Shown: positions 18,182 through 27,007 of the stretch, in pieces
Position numbering within the stretch: the first letter of the stretch is position 1
Layout of the letters: the number at the start of each line of letters is the position of its first letter
Origin: Pseudomonas sp. MM223
GTDB lineage: Bacteria > Pseudomonadota > Gammaproteobacteria > Pseudomonadales > Pseudomonadaceae
Direction: 5' to 3'
NCBI GenBank assembly: GCA_947090765.1
Contig: OX352322.1
Location: forward strand, 353,501-417,500
Length of the DNA: 64,000 bases
Notes under the pieces: model-generated
The model's database searches: none
Told to the model about the DNA's origin: nothing
What the model saw: the letters and a program-made list of their open reading frames with translations, nothing else
Program-made: the position numbers and the translations under genes

Positions 18182-18280
18182 TGGCCCTATCGCCGGCAAG
18201 CCAGCCTCCCACAGGGAGCTCATAGTGTTCCAGGCCGGTGCCGTACCTGTGGGAGCTGGCTTGCCGGCGATAGGGCCGGT
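18182..18280. repeat. inverted REP pair
   Basis: CTATCGCCGGCAAGCCAGC at the left and GCTGGCTTGCCGGCGATAGGG at the right form a near-perfect inverted pair of the second P. putida REP type. The rest of the gap 18015-18402 shows only promoter-like AT-rich sequence before the MFS gene (around 18300-18350). Confidence 0.92.
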
Positions 18281-18402
18281 AAAGCGAACATGACCGTTTC
18301 AGCCGAGCAAAAATTAACGATATCAGATTGCTTTCACGCCACTTGGCTCTGCTAACCTTGCGCCGCTTTGCGAGCACCCACCCTATAAGAAGGATCAGAT
18401 CC

Positions 18403-20064
18403 ATGACCAGTACCGTCGCGGCGGGGGCCTCGGCCAGTGCGCCAGGCTTCCTGTCAAAGGAGCGCATCATCGCCCGCCCGGGCTTCAACCGCTGGCTGGT
18501 CCCGCCAGCCGCCTTGGCCATTCACCTGTGCATCGGCATGGCCTACGGCTTCTCGGTGTTCTGGCTGCCTTTGTCGCAAGCCCTCGGCATTACCGCCCCA
18601 GTCGCCTGTGCGGCGGACATGGGCTTCATCGCCCGCCTGTTCAGTGCCGAATGCGACTGGCCGATCTCGATGCTGAGCTGGATCTACACCCTGTTCTTTG
18701 TCTTCCTCGGTTGCTCGGCGGCAGTATTGGGTGGTTGGCTGGAACACGCCGGGCCGCGCAAGGCCGGCCTGGTGTCGGCATTGTGCTGGTGCGGCGGCAT
18801 GCTGATTTCGGCCATTGGCGTAAAAACCCACCAGTTGTGGCTGATGTGGCTGGGCTCTGGCGTTATCGGTGGTATCGGCTTGGGGCTGGGCTACATTTCG
18901 CCCGTGTCGACCCTGATCAAATGGTTCCCGGACAAACGCGGCATGGCCACCGGCATGGCGATCATGGGCTTTGGCGGCGGGGCGATGGTGGGTGCACCGC
19001 TGGCCACTGCGCTGATGGGGCACTTTGGTAACGAGCACGAAGTGGGCGTATGGCAGAGCTTCGTCGCGATGGCGGCGATCTACTTTGTGTTCATGACTGC
19101 TGGCGCTCTGGCTTACCGCGTACCGCCCACCGGCTGGAAGCCTGAAGGTTGGACGGCCCCGGCGAAAAAAGCCGGCAACACCATGGTGACCGACCGCCAT
19201 GTGCACGTCAGTGTGGCCTGGAAGACCCCTCAGTTCGCCCTGATCTGGCTGGTGCTGTGCCTGAACGTGTCGGCAGGCATCGGTATTCTTGGCATGGCGT
19301 CGCCGCTGCTGCAGGAAGTGTTTGCCGGCAAGTTGCTGGGTAACGAACTGACCTTCAGCCAGCTGAACACTGCCCAGTTGGCGCAGATTGCCGCGATCGC
19401 CGCTGGCTTTACCGGCCTGCTGAGCCTGTTCAACATCGGTGGGCGGTTCTTCTGGGCGTCGTTCTCCGACTACATTGGCCGCAAAAACACCTATTTCGCC
19501 TTCTTCGCCTTGGGCGTTGGCCTTTACAGCATGGTGCCGAACATGGGGCACCTGGGTAACGTTGCGCTGTTCGTGGCTGCGTTCTGCATCATCCTGTCGA
19601 TGTATGGCGGTGGTTTTGCGACCGTGCCGGCGTACCTGGCTGACCTGTTCGGCACGCAGATGGTCGGCGCCATTCATGGTCGCCTGCTGACTGCCTGGGC
19701 AGCGGCGGGGGTGTTGGGGCCTGTGCTGATCACCTACCTGCGCGAGTCTCAGCTGGCCGCGGGTGTGGAGCGGGCTGCGGCTTACGACATGACCTTGTAC
19801 ATCCTCGCCGGCCTGCTGGTGCTGGGCTTTATCTGCAACATGCTGGTGCGCCCGGTGGCCGACAAGCACTTCATGAGCGATGCCGAACTGGCGGCCGAGC
19901 GGGCGCTAAGCCATGACAAGGGCGCCGACAGCGCGCGGTCGCTGGAGTGGAAGGCAGCGCCGGGTAGCTTGCCGCTGGTGCTGCTGGCATGGGCGGTGGT
20001 GGTTGTGCCGTTGGCTTGGGGGGTGTGGGTTACCTTGCAGAAGACGGCTGTGCTGTTCCATTGA
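18403..20064 (+). CDS. MFS transporter, OFA (oxalate/formate antiporter) family
   Basis: 553 residues from the ATG at 18403, which has AAGGA in front; a frame extension to 18328 lacks a binding site. About 12-13 membrane helices. The opening NRWLVPPAALAIHLCIGMAYGFSVFWLPLS and the A-like motif FPDKRGMATGMAIMGFGGGAM are typical of the OFA subfamily. WASFSDYIGRKNTYFAFFALG is the second-half counterpart. The long loop between helices 1 and 2 (residues about 60-85, with two cysteines) is a known variant of the subfamily. The substrate is unknown; small monocarboxylates are likely. Stands alone between REP pairs. Confidence 0.88.
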   Translation: MTSTVAAGASASAPGFLSKERIIARPGFNRWLVPPAALAIHLCIGMAYGFSVFWLPLSQALGITAPVACAADMGFIARLFSAECDWPISMLSWIYTLFFVFLGCSAAVLGGWLEHAGPRKAGLVSALCWCGGMLISAIGVKTHQLWLMWLGSGVIGGIGLGLGYISPVSTLIKWFPDKRGMATGMAIMGFGGGAMVGAPLATALMGHFGNEHEVGVWQSFVAMAAIYFVFMTAGALAYRVPPTGWKPEGWTAPAKKAGNTMVTDRHVHVSVAWKTPQFALIWLVLCLNVSAGIGILGMASPLLQEVFAGKLLGNELTFSQLNTAQLAQIAAIAAGFTGLLSLFNIGGRFFWASFSDYIGRKNTYFAFFALGVGLYSMVPNMGHLGNVALFVAAFCIILSMYGGGFATVPAYLADLFGTQMVGAIHGRLLTAWAAAGVLGPVLITYLRESQLAAGVERAAAYDMTLYILAGLLVLGFICNMLVRPVADKHFMSDAELAAERALSHDKGADSARSLEWKAAPGSLPLVLLAWAVVVVPLAWGVWVTLQKTAVLFH

Positions 20065-20100
20065 TCAGCGGTACAGCCGGCTGAATTTGCTGGCTTTACC

Positions 20101-20205
20101 GGCCCTATCGCCGGCAAGCCAGCTCCCACAGGTACACCTCAGGCCTGCAAAGCTGAGCAACACTTGTGGGGCTGGCTTGCCGGCGATGGGCTGCAAAGCA
20201 GCCCC
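20101..20205. repeat. inverted REP pair
   Basis: CTATCGCCGGCAAGCCAGCTC at the left end and GGGCTGGCTTGCCGGCGATGG at the right, with a short spacer, immediately after the MFS gene. Confidence 0.92.
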
Positions 20206-20279
20206 AACTACTCGGTTGTATAGACCTGTAGCGGCATCCAGCCCCCGTAATTGCTTGCTTTGCCATATGTCATCCGCGT

Positions 20280-20308
20280 TTCAAGCTGGCGCGTTCTGGG
20301 CCTATAAT
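20280..20308 (+). promoter_or_regulatory. probable sigma-70 promoter of the his operon
   Basis: TTCAAG, a 17-base spacer and a perfect TATAAT at 20303-20308, 38 bases before the hisB start codon. Confidence 0.7.
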
Positions 20309-20345
20309 GGAGCCCTTTTCGCCCAATGATTTTGCGGAGCTGGTG

Positions 20346-20939
20346 ATGGTCGAACGTAAGGCTTCCGTCGAGCGCAATACCCTGGAAACCCAGGTCAAGT
20401 GCTCGATCAACCTCGATGGCAGTGGCAAGGCCCGATTCGATATCGGTGTGCCTTTCCTTGAACACATGCTGGACCAGATTGCCCGCCATGGGCTGATCGA
20501 TCTGGATATCGAGTGCAAGGGTGACCTGCATATCGACGATCACCATACCGTCGAAGACGTCGGTATTACCCTGGGCATGGCATTCGCCCAGGCCATCGGT
20601 GACAAAAAAGGTATCTTCCGCTACGGCCACGCCTACGTGCCGCTGGACGAAGCGCTGTCCCGCGTGGTCATCGACTTTTCCGGCCGCCCAGGCCTGCAGA
20701 TGCACGTGCCGTATACCCGTGCCAGCGTTGGCGGCTTCGATGTCGACCTGTTCCAGGAGTTCTTCCAGGGCTTCGTCAACCACGCCCTGGTAACCCTGCA
20801 CATCGACAACCTGCGTGGCCACAACACCCACCACCAGATCGAAACCGTGTTCAAGGCATTCGGCCGCGCGCTGCGCATGGCTGTCACCCTCGACGAGCGC
20901 ATGGCCGGGCAGATGCCGTCGACCAAAGGGTGCCTGTAA
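20346..20939 (+). CDS. hisB: imidazoleglycerol-phosphate dehydratase HisB
   Basis: 197 residues, monofunctional form without the phosphatase domain. It dehydrates imidazoleglycerol phosphate in histidine synthesis. Metal-binding motifs are [11 protein letters not shown], the [11 protein letters not shown] pair and GHNTHHQIE. The start at 20346 follows GCGGAG; the in-frame ATG at 20307 lies on the promoter's transcription start and is rejected. First gene of hisB-hisH-(DUF2164)-hisA-hisF; the stop directly abuts the hisH start (TAAATG). Confidence 0.97.
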   Translation: MVERKASVERNTLETQVKCSINLDGSGKARFDIGVPFLEHMLDQIARHGLIDLDIECKGDLHIDDHHTVEDVGITLGMAFAQAIGDKKGIFRYGHAYVPLDEALSRVVIDFSGRPGLQMHVPYTRASVGGFDVDLFQEFFQGFVNHALVTLHIDNLRGHNTHHQIETVFKAFGRALRMAVTLDERMAGQMPSTKGCL

Positions 20940-21578
20940 ATGCAGACGGTAGCCGTAATCGACTATGGCATGGGCAACCTGCACTCGGTGGCCAAGGCGC
21001 TTGAGCACGTCGGTGCTGGCAAGGTGCTGGTCACCAGCGACGCTGCGGTCATCCGTGAAGCTGACCGCGTAGTATTCCCGGGCGTAGGCGCGATTCGCGA
21101 TTGCATGGCCGAAATCCGCCGCCTGGGCTTCGACAGCCTGGTGCGCGAAGTCAGCCAGGACCGCCCGTTCCTCGGTATCTGCGTCGGCATGCAGGCCCTG
21201 CTTGAACACAGCGAGGAAAACACCGGTGTCGACTGCATCGGCCTGTTCCCCGGCCAGGTGCGCTTCTTTGGCAAAGACCTGCAAGAAGACGGTGAGCACC
21301 TGAAGGTGCCGCACATGGGCTGGAACGAAGTTGCCCAAACCATCGACCACCCGCTGTGGCACGACATCCCCGACCGTGCACGTTTCTACTTCGTGCACAG
21401 CTACTACATCAATGCCGGCAAGCCGGGCCAGGTAGTCGGCCGCGGCCACTACGGTGTCGATTTCGCCGCTGCGCTGGCGGACGGCTCGCGCTTTGCCGTG
21501 CAGTTCCACCCGGAGAAGAGCCATACCCATGGCCTGCAGTTGTTGCAGAACTTCGTCGCCTGGGACGGGCGCTGGTAA
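20940..21578 (+). CDS. hisH: imidazole glycerol phosphate synthase glutaminase subunit HisH
   Basis: 212 residues, class I glutamine amidotransferase. The nucleophile elbow is FLGICVGMQ (Cys near residue 82), and the His-Glu pair lies in [11 protein letters not shown] near the C-terminus. The opening [14 protein letters not shown] and [10 protein letters not shown] are family signatures. It feeds ammonia to HisF, encoded two genes downstream. It starts on the base after the hisB stop. Confidence 0.97.
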   Translation: MQTVAVIDYGMGNLHSVAKALEHVGAGKVLVTSDAAVIREADRVVFPGVGAIRDCMAEIRRLGFDSLVREVSQDRPFLGICVGMQALLEHSEENTGVDCIGLFPGQVRFFGKDLQEDGEHLKVPHMGWNEVAQTIDHPLWHDIPDRARFYFVHSYYINAGKPGQVVGRGHYGVDFAAALADGSRFAVQFHPEKSHTHGLQLLQNFVAWDGRW

Positions 21579-21838
21579 ATGAGCAGGTCGAAGGCCAAGG
21601 CCCCGGTCATCACGCTGGCCCCCGAGCAGGAGCGCGATGCGCTCGATACGCTCAAGCGCTTTCTCGAAGACCGTTTCGAGCTGGGCTGGGTTCGTTCGAG
21701 GTGGCCGAGGTGCTTGAGCTGTTCAGCAAAGAAATTGCACCCCTTTATTACAACAGGGCGATTGCCGATGTTCAGCTGCACCTCAAGGAGCGGTTCGAGA
21801 GCATCGAAAGCGATCTGTGGGCGCTCGAAAAGCCCTGA
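21579..21838 (+). pseudogene. DUF2164 family protein, frameshifted, inside the his operon
   Basis: The frame from the ATG at 21579 reads MSRSKAKAPVITLAPEQERD... up to DRFELG and then goes out of frame near 21686. The continuation GSFEVAEVLELFSKEIAPLYYNRAI to the stop at 21838 lies in another frame. One extra C in CTGGGC(C)TGGGTT restores an 86-residue DUF2164 protein ending FESIESDLWALEKP. DUF2164 proteins are small, cytosolic and uncharacterised. The gene begins directly after the hisH stop and ends 27 bases before hisA, so it is cotranscribed with the histidine genes. Confidence 0.88.
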
Positions 21839-21865
21839 AACCCTAAGAACAGACAGGTTCCCAAG

Positions 21866-22603
21866 ATGCTGATTATCCCCGCTATCGATCTGAAGGACGG
21901 TGCTTGCGTGCGCCTGCGCCAGGGCCGCATGGAAGACTCCACGGTATTTTCCGACGACCCGGTGAGCATGGCTGCCAAGTGGGTCGAGGGTGGCTGCCGC
22001 CGCCTGCACCTGGTCGACCTCAACGGCGCCTTCGAAGGCCAGCCGGTCAACGGTGAAGTGGTTACCGCCATCGCCAAGCGCTACCCGACCCTGCCGATCC
22101 AGATCGGCGGCGGCATCCGCTCGCTGGAAACCATCGAGCACTACGTCAAGGCTGGCGTCAGCTATGTCATCATCGGCACCAAGGCAGTCAAAGAGCCTGA
22201 GTTCGTGGCCGAAGCCTGCAAGGCCTTCCCGGGCAAGGTCATTGTTGGCCTGGATGCCAAGGACGGCTTCGTTGCCACCGATGGTTGGGCCGAAGTCAGC
22301 GCGGTACAGGTTATCGACCTGGCCAAGCGTTTCGAGGCCGATGGCGTCTCGTCGATCGTCTACACCGACATCGCCAAGGACGGCATGATGCAGGGCTGCA
22401 ACGTGCCGTTCACCAAGGCACTGGCTGAAGCCACCCGCATTCCGGTAATCGCCTCGGGCGGCATCCACAACCTGGGTGACATCAAGGCCCTGCTGGACGC
22501 CAAGGCCCCCGGCATCATCGGCGCCATCACCGGCCGTGCCATTTACGAAGGCACCCTCGATGTCGCCGAGGCCCAGGCCTTCTGCGATAACTACCAAGGC
22601 TGA
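21866..22603 (+). CDS. hisA: phosphoribosylformimino-5-aminoimidazole carboxamide ribotide isomerase HisA
   Basis: 245 residues, a beta/alpha barrel that isomerises ProFAR to PRFAR. The N-terminal catalytic Asp is in [17 protein letters not shown], and the second is in [12 protein letters not shown] near residue 170. Phosphate-binding loops are [10 protein letters not shown] and [10 protein letters not shown]. It is followed by hisF after 10 bases. Confidence 0.97.
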   Translation: MLIIPAIDLKDGACVRLRQGRMEDSTVFSDDPVSMAAKWVEGGCRRLHLVDLNGAFEGQPVNGEVVTAIAKRYPTLPIQIGGGIRSLETIEHYVKAGVSYVIIGTKAVKEPEFVAEACKAFPGKVIVGLDAKDGFVATDGWAEVSAVQVIDLAKRFEADGVSSIVYTDIAKDGMMQGCNVPFTKALAEATRIPVIASGGIHNLGDIKALLDAKAPGIIGAITGRAIYEGTLDVAEAQAFCDNYQG

Positions 22604-22613
22604 GGACTGAACC

Positions 22614-23384
22614 ATGGCACTGGCCAAGCGCATCATCCCTTGCCTGGACGTGGACAACGGCCGGGTGGTCAAGGGCGTCAAGTTCGAGAACATCCGTGAT
22701 GCCGGCGACCCGGTAGAAATCGCCCGTCGCTACAACGAGCAGGGTGCCGACGAAATCACCTTCCTCGACATCACCGCCAGCGTCGATGGCCGCGACACCA
22801 CCCTGCATACTGTCGAGCGCATGGCCAGCCAGGTGTTCATCCCGCTGACCGTGGGCGGTGGCGTGCGTACCGTGCAAGACATCCGCAACCTGCTCAATGC
22901 CGGTGCCGACAAGGTTTCGATCAACACGGCTGCGGTGTTCAACCCGGAGTTTGTGGGCGAGGCGGCTGACCGTTTCGGTTCGCAGTGCATCGTTGTCGCC
23001 ATCGATGCCAAGAAGGTGTCCGGGCCAGGTGAAACGCCGCGCTGGGAAATCTTCACTCACGGCGGGCGCAAGCCGACCGGGCTGGATGCAGTCGAGTGGG
23101 CGAAGAAGATGGAAGGCCTGGGCGCTGGCGAGATTCTGCTGACCAGCATGGACCAGGACGGCATGAAGAACGGCTTCGACCTGGGTGTTACCCGCGCCAT
23201 CAGTGATGCGCTGGGTATTCCGGTGATTGCCTCGGGTGGTGTGGGTAACCTGCAGCACCTGGCTGATGGCATTCTGGAAGGGCATGCCAGCGCGGTGCTG
23301 GCGGCCAGTATCTTCCACTTTGGCGAGTACACGGTGCCTGAGGCCAAGGCTTACATGGCTTCGCGCGGTATCGTCGTTCGCTGA
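22614..23384 (+). CDS. hisF: imidazole glycerol phosphate synthase cyclase subunit HisF
   Basis: 256 residues, a beta/alpha barrel homologous to HisA. Catalytic Asp residues are in [15 protein letters not shown] and [14 protein letters not shown]. Phosphate loops are [11 protein letters not shown] and [10 protein letters not shown]. With HisH it makes imidazole glycerol phosphate and AICAR. The start follows GAGGA. Last gene of the operon; an inverted REP pair follows. Confidence 0.97.
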   Translation: MALAKRIIPCLDVDNGRVVKGVKFENIRDAGDPVEIARRYNEQGADEITFLDITASVDGRDTTLHTVERMASQVFIPLTVGGGVRTVQDIRNLLNAGADKVSINTAAVFNPEFVGEAADRFGSQCIVVAIDAKKVSGPGETPRWEIFTHGGRKPTGLDAVEWAKKMEGLGAGEILLTSMDQDGMKNGFDLGVTRAISDALGIPVIASGGVGNLQHLADGILEGHASAVLAASIFHFGEYTVPEAKAYMASRGIVVR

Positions 23385-23410
23385 CAGGTTGTCGGGAGGG
23401 CTCTGCCCTC

Positions 23411-23490
23411 CATTCGCAGCACAAGGCTGCTCCTACAGGGGAATGTGTATCCCTGTAGGAGCAGCCTTGTGCTGCGAATGGCCCGCAAAG
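23411..23490. repeat. inverted REP pair
   Basis: CATTCGCAGCACAAGGCTGC at the left and GCAGCCTTGTGCTGCGAATGG at the right, with GTAGGAGC ends facing each other. It lies between convergent hisF and cbcV and can form one long hairpin. Confidence 0.92.
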
Positions 23491-23502
23491 CCGGCCCCGG
23501 CT

Positions 23503-24681
23503 TCAACCGTGGTTCTTGCCGAGCAACGCGTGGTAAAGCTCGGTATCCCCAAGAATCCCCACCACCCTGTCGTTATCCTGCAACACCAGCTTGTTGCCAG
23601 TCTGATAACGAATTTGCAGCGCCTCGCGCATGCCGATGTCGGCGTGCACCACGGTCGGCCTGCGCTCCAGCAGCTCCACATCCTGCCCTGGTGCCCAGTT
23701 CTGCATGTCTAGCCCGTTCTGGCCCTGGCGTGCACGTTTGAGCGCGCCACCTTCGCCCAGGTCCAGCCACGAATCGATACCCGGGTCCAGGCACACCGAG
23801 CCATTGACCCGCTTGCAGTTGTCCAGGCTGCGCATCAGGCTGCGGCCACACAGCACGTTCAGCGGGTTGGTGTGGGCGACGAAGGTACGCACGTATTCGT
23901 CGGCCGGGTTCAGCACGATTTCCTCGGGTTTGCTGTACTGGATGATCCGCCCGTCCTTCATGATCGCAATGCGGCTACCCAGTTTCAGTGCTTCGTCCAG
24001 GTCGTGGCTGACGAACACGATGGTCTTGCTCAGCTTGGCCTGCAGGCCAAGCAGCTCGTCTTGCAGGCCCTGGCGGATCAGCGGGTCGAGGGCCGAGAAC
24101 GGTTCGTCCATCAGCAGGATGTCGGCATCCATTGCCAGCGCCCGGGCCAGGCCCACACGCTGCTGCATGCCGCCAGACAGCTCGTCCGGCTTCTTGTTGC
24201 GCCACTGGGTCAGGCCCACCAGCTCAAGCTTCTCGTCCACCAGCTTGCGCCGTTCCTTTTCCGGGCGGCCCTGCATTTCCAGGCCAAAGCTGATGTTCTC
24301 GCGCACCGTCAGCCAGGGCATCAGGGCGAACTTCTGGAACACCATGGCAATGCGCTTGGTGCGCATCATTTTCAGCTCGGCCGGGGTGCAGTGGGCAATG
24401 TCGATGTGCTTGCCTTCGTGTTCGACAAACAGCTTGCCGCGGCTGACGGTGTTGAGGCCGTTGATGCAGCGCAGCAAGCTTGACTTGCCCGAACCGGACA
24501 AACCCATCAGCACGCAGATTTCGCCTTTCTGGATGTCCAGGTTGGCCTTTTCGACGCCCACCACCAGGCCGGTCTGCTTGAGGATCTGCTCGCGGGTCTG
24601 GCCTTTGTCCAGCAGCGACAGCGCCTCGCGCGGCTTGTTGGAGAAAATGACGTCGACGTCTTCGAAACGAATGATGCTCAT
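23503..24681 (-). CDS. cbcV: choline/betaine/carnitine ABC transporter ATPase CbcV
   Basis: 392 residues, OpuAA/ProV-type ATPase. Walker A GLSGSGKSS near residue 60, signature LSGGMQQR, Walker B ILLMDEPFSALDP, switch FVSHDLDEA. The family-specific N-terminal helix (REALSLLDKGQTREQILKQTG) precedes the ABC domain. The C-terminal region from about residue 280 carries CBS-like segments (PTVVHADIGMREAL and DNDRVVGILGDTELYHALL). The gene overlaps the cbcW stop by four bases. It powers uptake shared by several quaternary amine-binding proteins. Confidence 0.94.
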   Translation of the reverse strand: MSIIRFEDVDVIFSNKPREALSLLDKGQTREQILKQTGLVVGVEKANLDIQKGEICVLMGLSGSGKSSLLRCINGLNTVSRGKLFVEHEGKHIDIAHCTPAELKMMRTKRIAMVFQKFALMPWLTVRENISFGLEMQGRPEKERRKLVDEKLELVGLTQWRNKKPDELSGGMQQRVGLARALAMDADILLMDEPFSALDPLIRQGLQDELLGLQAKLSKTIVFVSHDLDEALKLGSRIAIMKDGRIIQYSKPEEIVLNPADEYVRTFVAHTNPLNVLCGRSLMRSLDNCKRVNGSVCLDPGIDSWLDLGEGGALKRARQGQNGLDMQNWAPGQDVELLERRPTVVHADIGMREALQIRYQTGNKLVLQDNDRVVGILGDTELYHALLGKNHG

Positions 24682-25523
24682 GCCTCACCCCTTACCGGCA
24701 ATTCCGGTTGCTTGCAGATACGGTCGAGCATGATTGCCAGCAGCACGATCGCCAGGCCCGCTTCGAAGCCCAGGGAGATATCGGCGGTGTTCAGTGCGTT
24801 GACCACAGGTTTGCCCAGGCCGTCAGCGCCGACCAGGGCGGCGATTACCACCATCGACAGCGACAGCATGATGCACTGGGTGACGCCGGCGGCGATGCTT
24901 GGCATCGCATGCGGCAGTTCGATACGGGTAAGCAGTTGGCGACGCGAGCAGCCAAAGGCCTTGCCGGCGTCCATCAGCTCCTGCGGCACGTCGCAGATGC
25001 CCAGGTAAGTCAGGCGGATTGGCGCGGCAATGGCGAACACCACGGTAGAGATCAGCCCTGGCACCACGCCCAGGCCGAACAGGGTCAGGGTAGGGATCAG
25101 GTAGACGAAGGTGGGCACCGTCTGCATCAGGTCGAGTACCGGGCGCATGGCGGTATAGAACATGGGTTTGTGCGCGGCGAGGATGCCCAGCGGCACGCCG
25201 ATTACCACGCACACCACGGTGGCGAAGGTCACCTGCGCCAGGGTTTCCATGGTTTCCTGCCAGTAACCCAGGTTGAGGATCAGCAGGAACGACAGGGCAA
25301 CGAACACGGTCAGCGCCCATTTGCGCTGGATAAGGTGCGCCAGGGCGGCGAACAGGGCGATGAGAACGAAAGGGTTGAACCAGGTCAGGGCACTGGTGAC
25401 GCCATGGATCATGAATTCCAGGCCTTGCGCGATGGCGTCGAAGTAATTCGCGCCGTTCTGGGTCAGCCATTCGACGAACGACGCGATGTACTGGCCCAGG
25501 GGTATTTTCTGATCGATAAGCAT
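24678..25523 (-). CDS. cbcW: choline/betaine/carnitine ABC transporter permease CbcW
   Basis: 281 residues, OpuAB/ProW-type permease with about six membrane segments. The typical ABC loop is seen as MDAGKAFGCSRRQLLTRIELP near residue 180, and the N-terminal FVEWLTQNGANYFDAI is a family feature. It forms the membrane channel for CbcX and other free binding proteins such as CaiX, whose gene at 42.7 kb lacks its own permease. Middle gene of cbcX-cbcW-cbcV. Confidence 0.94.
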   Translation of the reverse strand: MLIDQKIPLGQYIASFVEWLTQNGANYFDAIAQGLEFMIHGVTSALTWFNPFVLIALFAALAHLIQRKWALTVFVALSFLLILNLGYWQETMETLAQVTFATVVCVVIGVPLGILAAHKPMFYTAMRPVLDLMQTVPTFVYLIPTLTLFGLGVVPGLISTVVFAIAAPIRLTYLGICDVPQELMDAGKAFGCSRRQLLTRIELPHAMPSIAAGVTQCIMLSLSMVVIAALVGADGLGKPVVNALNTADISLGFEAGLAIVLLAIMLDRICKQPELPVRGEA

Positions 25524-25606
25524 GATAGCGAGCTTCCACCTGCATTGATTGAAATCAACCCGGGGCAGGCACGGTCCTGCCCCGAGGTAGCGCTATTGCG
25601 TATTTC

Positions 25607-26554
25607 TTATTGCGCGAGCTTTGCCTTGGCTGCCTCCAGGCCAGGTTTGCCATCCACGGTGGTCACGCCTGCCAGCCAGGCATCCAGTTTGCCTGGGTTG
25701 TCCTTGAGCCATTTCTTGGCGGCGGCGTCGGGTTTCATCTTGTCGTCCAGGACATAGCCCATCATGGTGCTTTCATCCTTGAGCTCGAACGACAGGTTTT
25801 TCAACAGCTGGCCAACGTTGCTGCACTCCTGCGCATAGCCCTTGCGGGTGTTGGTCAACACGGTCGCCTTGCCGAAGTCGGGGCCGAAAAATTCGTCCCC
25901 GCCGGTCAGGTACTGCATCTTGAAACGGGTGTTCATCGGGTGCGGTTCCCAGCCCAGGAACACCAGCGACTCGCCGCGTTTCTGCGCGCGGTCGACCTGC
26001 GACAGCATGCCGGCCTCGCTCGATTGCACAATCTTGAAACCGGCGTCCTTCAGGCCGAAGGCGTTCTTGTCGATCATGCTCTGGATGGTGCGGTTGCCGT
26101 CGTTGCCGGGCTCGATGCCGTAAATCTTGCCGTCCAGTTCCTTCTTGAACGTGGGAATGTCCTTGAAATCGTGAAGCCCCTTGTCGTACAGCGCCTGGGG
26201 CACGGCCAGGGTGTACTTGGCGTTTTCCAGGTTGGCGCGCACCGTTTCTACGGTGCCGGCGTCGCGGTACTGCTTGATGTCGTTCTCCATGGTCGGCATC
26301 CAGTTGCCGAGAAACACGTCCAGGTCCTTGCCGGTGGCCAGCGACTTGTAGGTCACCGGTACCGAGATCATGGTGGTGTGGGTCTTGTAACCCAGGGCTT
26401 CGAGCACAACGCTGGTGGTCGCGGTGGTGACTGTGATGTCGGTCCAGCCGACATCGGAGAAACGTACCGTCTGACACTGCTCGGGTTCGGCGGCCTGGGC
26501 CAGCAAGGGCGTGGACAGCAACGCAACCAGCAACAGCGAGGGTGAACCTTTCAT
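25607..26554 (-). CDS. cbcX: choline/betaine-binding periplasmic protein CbcX
   Basis: 315 residues. AGGAG precedes the start, and a signal peptide ends in LLAQA-AEPEQC. It belongs to the OpuAC/ChoX group: CQTVRFSDVGWTDITVTTAT, then ALGYKTHTTMISVPVTYKSL, then FLGNWMPTM, with tryptophans expected in the aromatic box for quaternary ammonium ligands, and FLGWEPHPMN near residue 215. First gene of cbcXWV. Gene order next to L-serine dehydratase and gbdR matches the P. aeruginosa PA5376-PA5380 locus as I remember it, which is why the cbc names are used rather than cho. Confidence 0.92.
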   Translation of the reverse strand: MKGSPSLLLVALLSTPLLAQAAEPEQCQTVRFSDVGWTDITVTTATTSVVLEALGYKTHTTMISVPVTYKSLATGKDLDVFLGNWMPTMENDIKQYRDAGTVETVRANLENAKYTLAVPQALYDKGLHDFKDIPTFKKELDGKIYGIEPGNDGNRTIQSMIDKNAFGLKDAGFKIVQSSEAGMLSQVDRAQKRGESLVFLGWEPHPMNTRFKMQYLTGGDEFFGPDFGKATVLTNTRKGYAQECSNVGQLLKNLSFELKDESTMMGYVLDDKMKPDAAAKKWLKDNPGKLDAWLAGVTTVDGKPGLEAAKAKLAQ

Positions 26555-26707
26555 GGATGGACTCCTGATATTTTGTCTTCGGGTTCGCGTGGGTCGCCGG
26601 GCTTTCTGAGGGTCCGGTCGACCAGGCCTGCAGAGGGCAGGATGCGTGGCCGTGCTTTACGAGTCGCTTTCGATAATCCTCCAGCGCCGGGCAATCGCCT
26701 ACTGGTA

Positions 26708-26759
26708 GGGTCGTATCCAGTACGGAACGGGTCGTATCCAGTAAGGGCGATGTCGCTTA
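26708..26759. promoter_or_regulatory. direct repeats upstream of cbcX, candidate GbdR operator
   Basis: The 15-mer GGGTCGTATCCAGTA occurs twice, at 26708-26722 and 26729-26743, exactly 21 bases apart. A third, weaker copy (TGTCGCTTATGG) begins another 21 bases on. Two-turn spacing of direct half-sites is typical of AraC-family operators. It lies 154-205 bases upstream of cbcX. The remaining gap to 27007 shows no gene; frames running through it into sdaB lack a binding site. Confidence 0.6.
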
Positions 26760-27007
26760 TGGATTTATCCACCCCCTCGGCCGCATTTTTGCGTCACCAG
26801 GCCGCTGGAAAACGGCGTGGCAAGGGCTGCTTCTCACACAAAAACAGCGCGGCGCTGCTGGACAAAAGTACGTCGGTTGCAGACGGCGAGGGGTGCGGTA
26901 AAAGCCCGATGATGCTGGCATTCAAGGCGGCCCGCTGTTTGAGCCTAGCAGCTGCCCCGCACTGCGCATGGCGCGCAGAGACAAGCCCAGCAAGAGGTGA
27001 TTCGACA

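Noticed and set aside
26573..27007. N-terminal extension of the serine dehydratase to 26573
   Set aside because: It crosses the operator-like repeats and lacks a binding site; the family starts at [10 protein letters not shown] at 27008.
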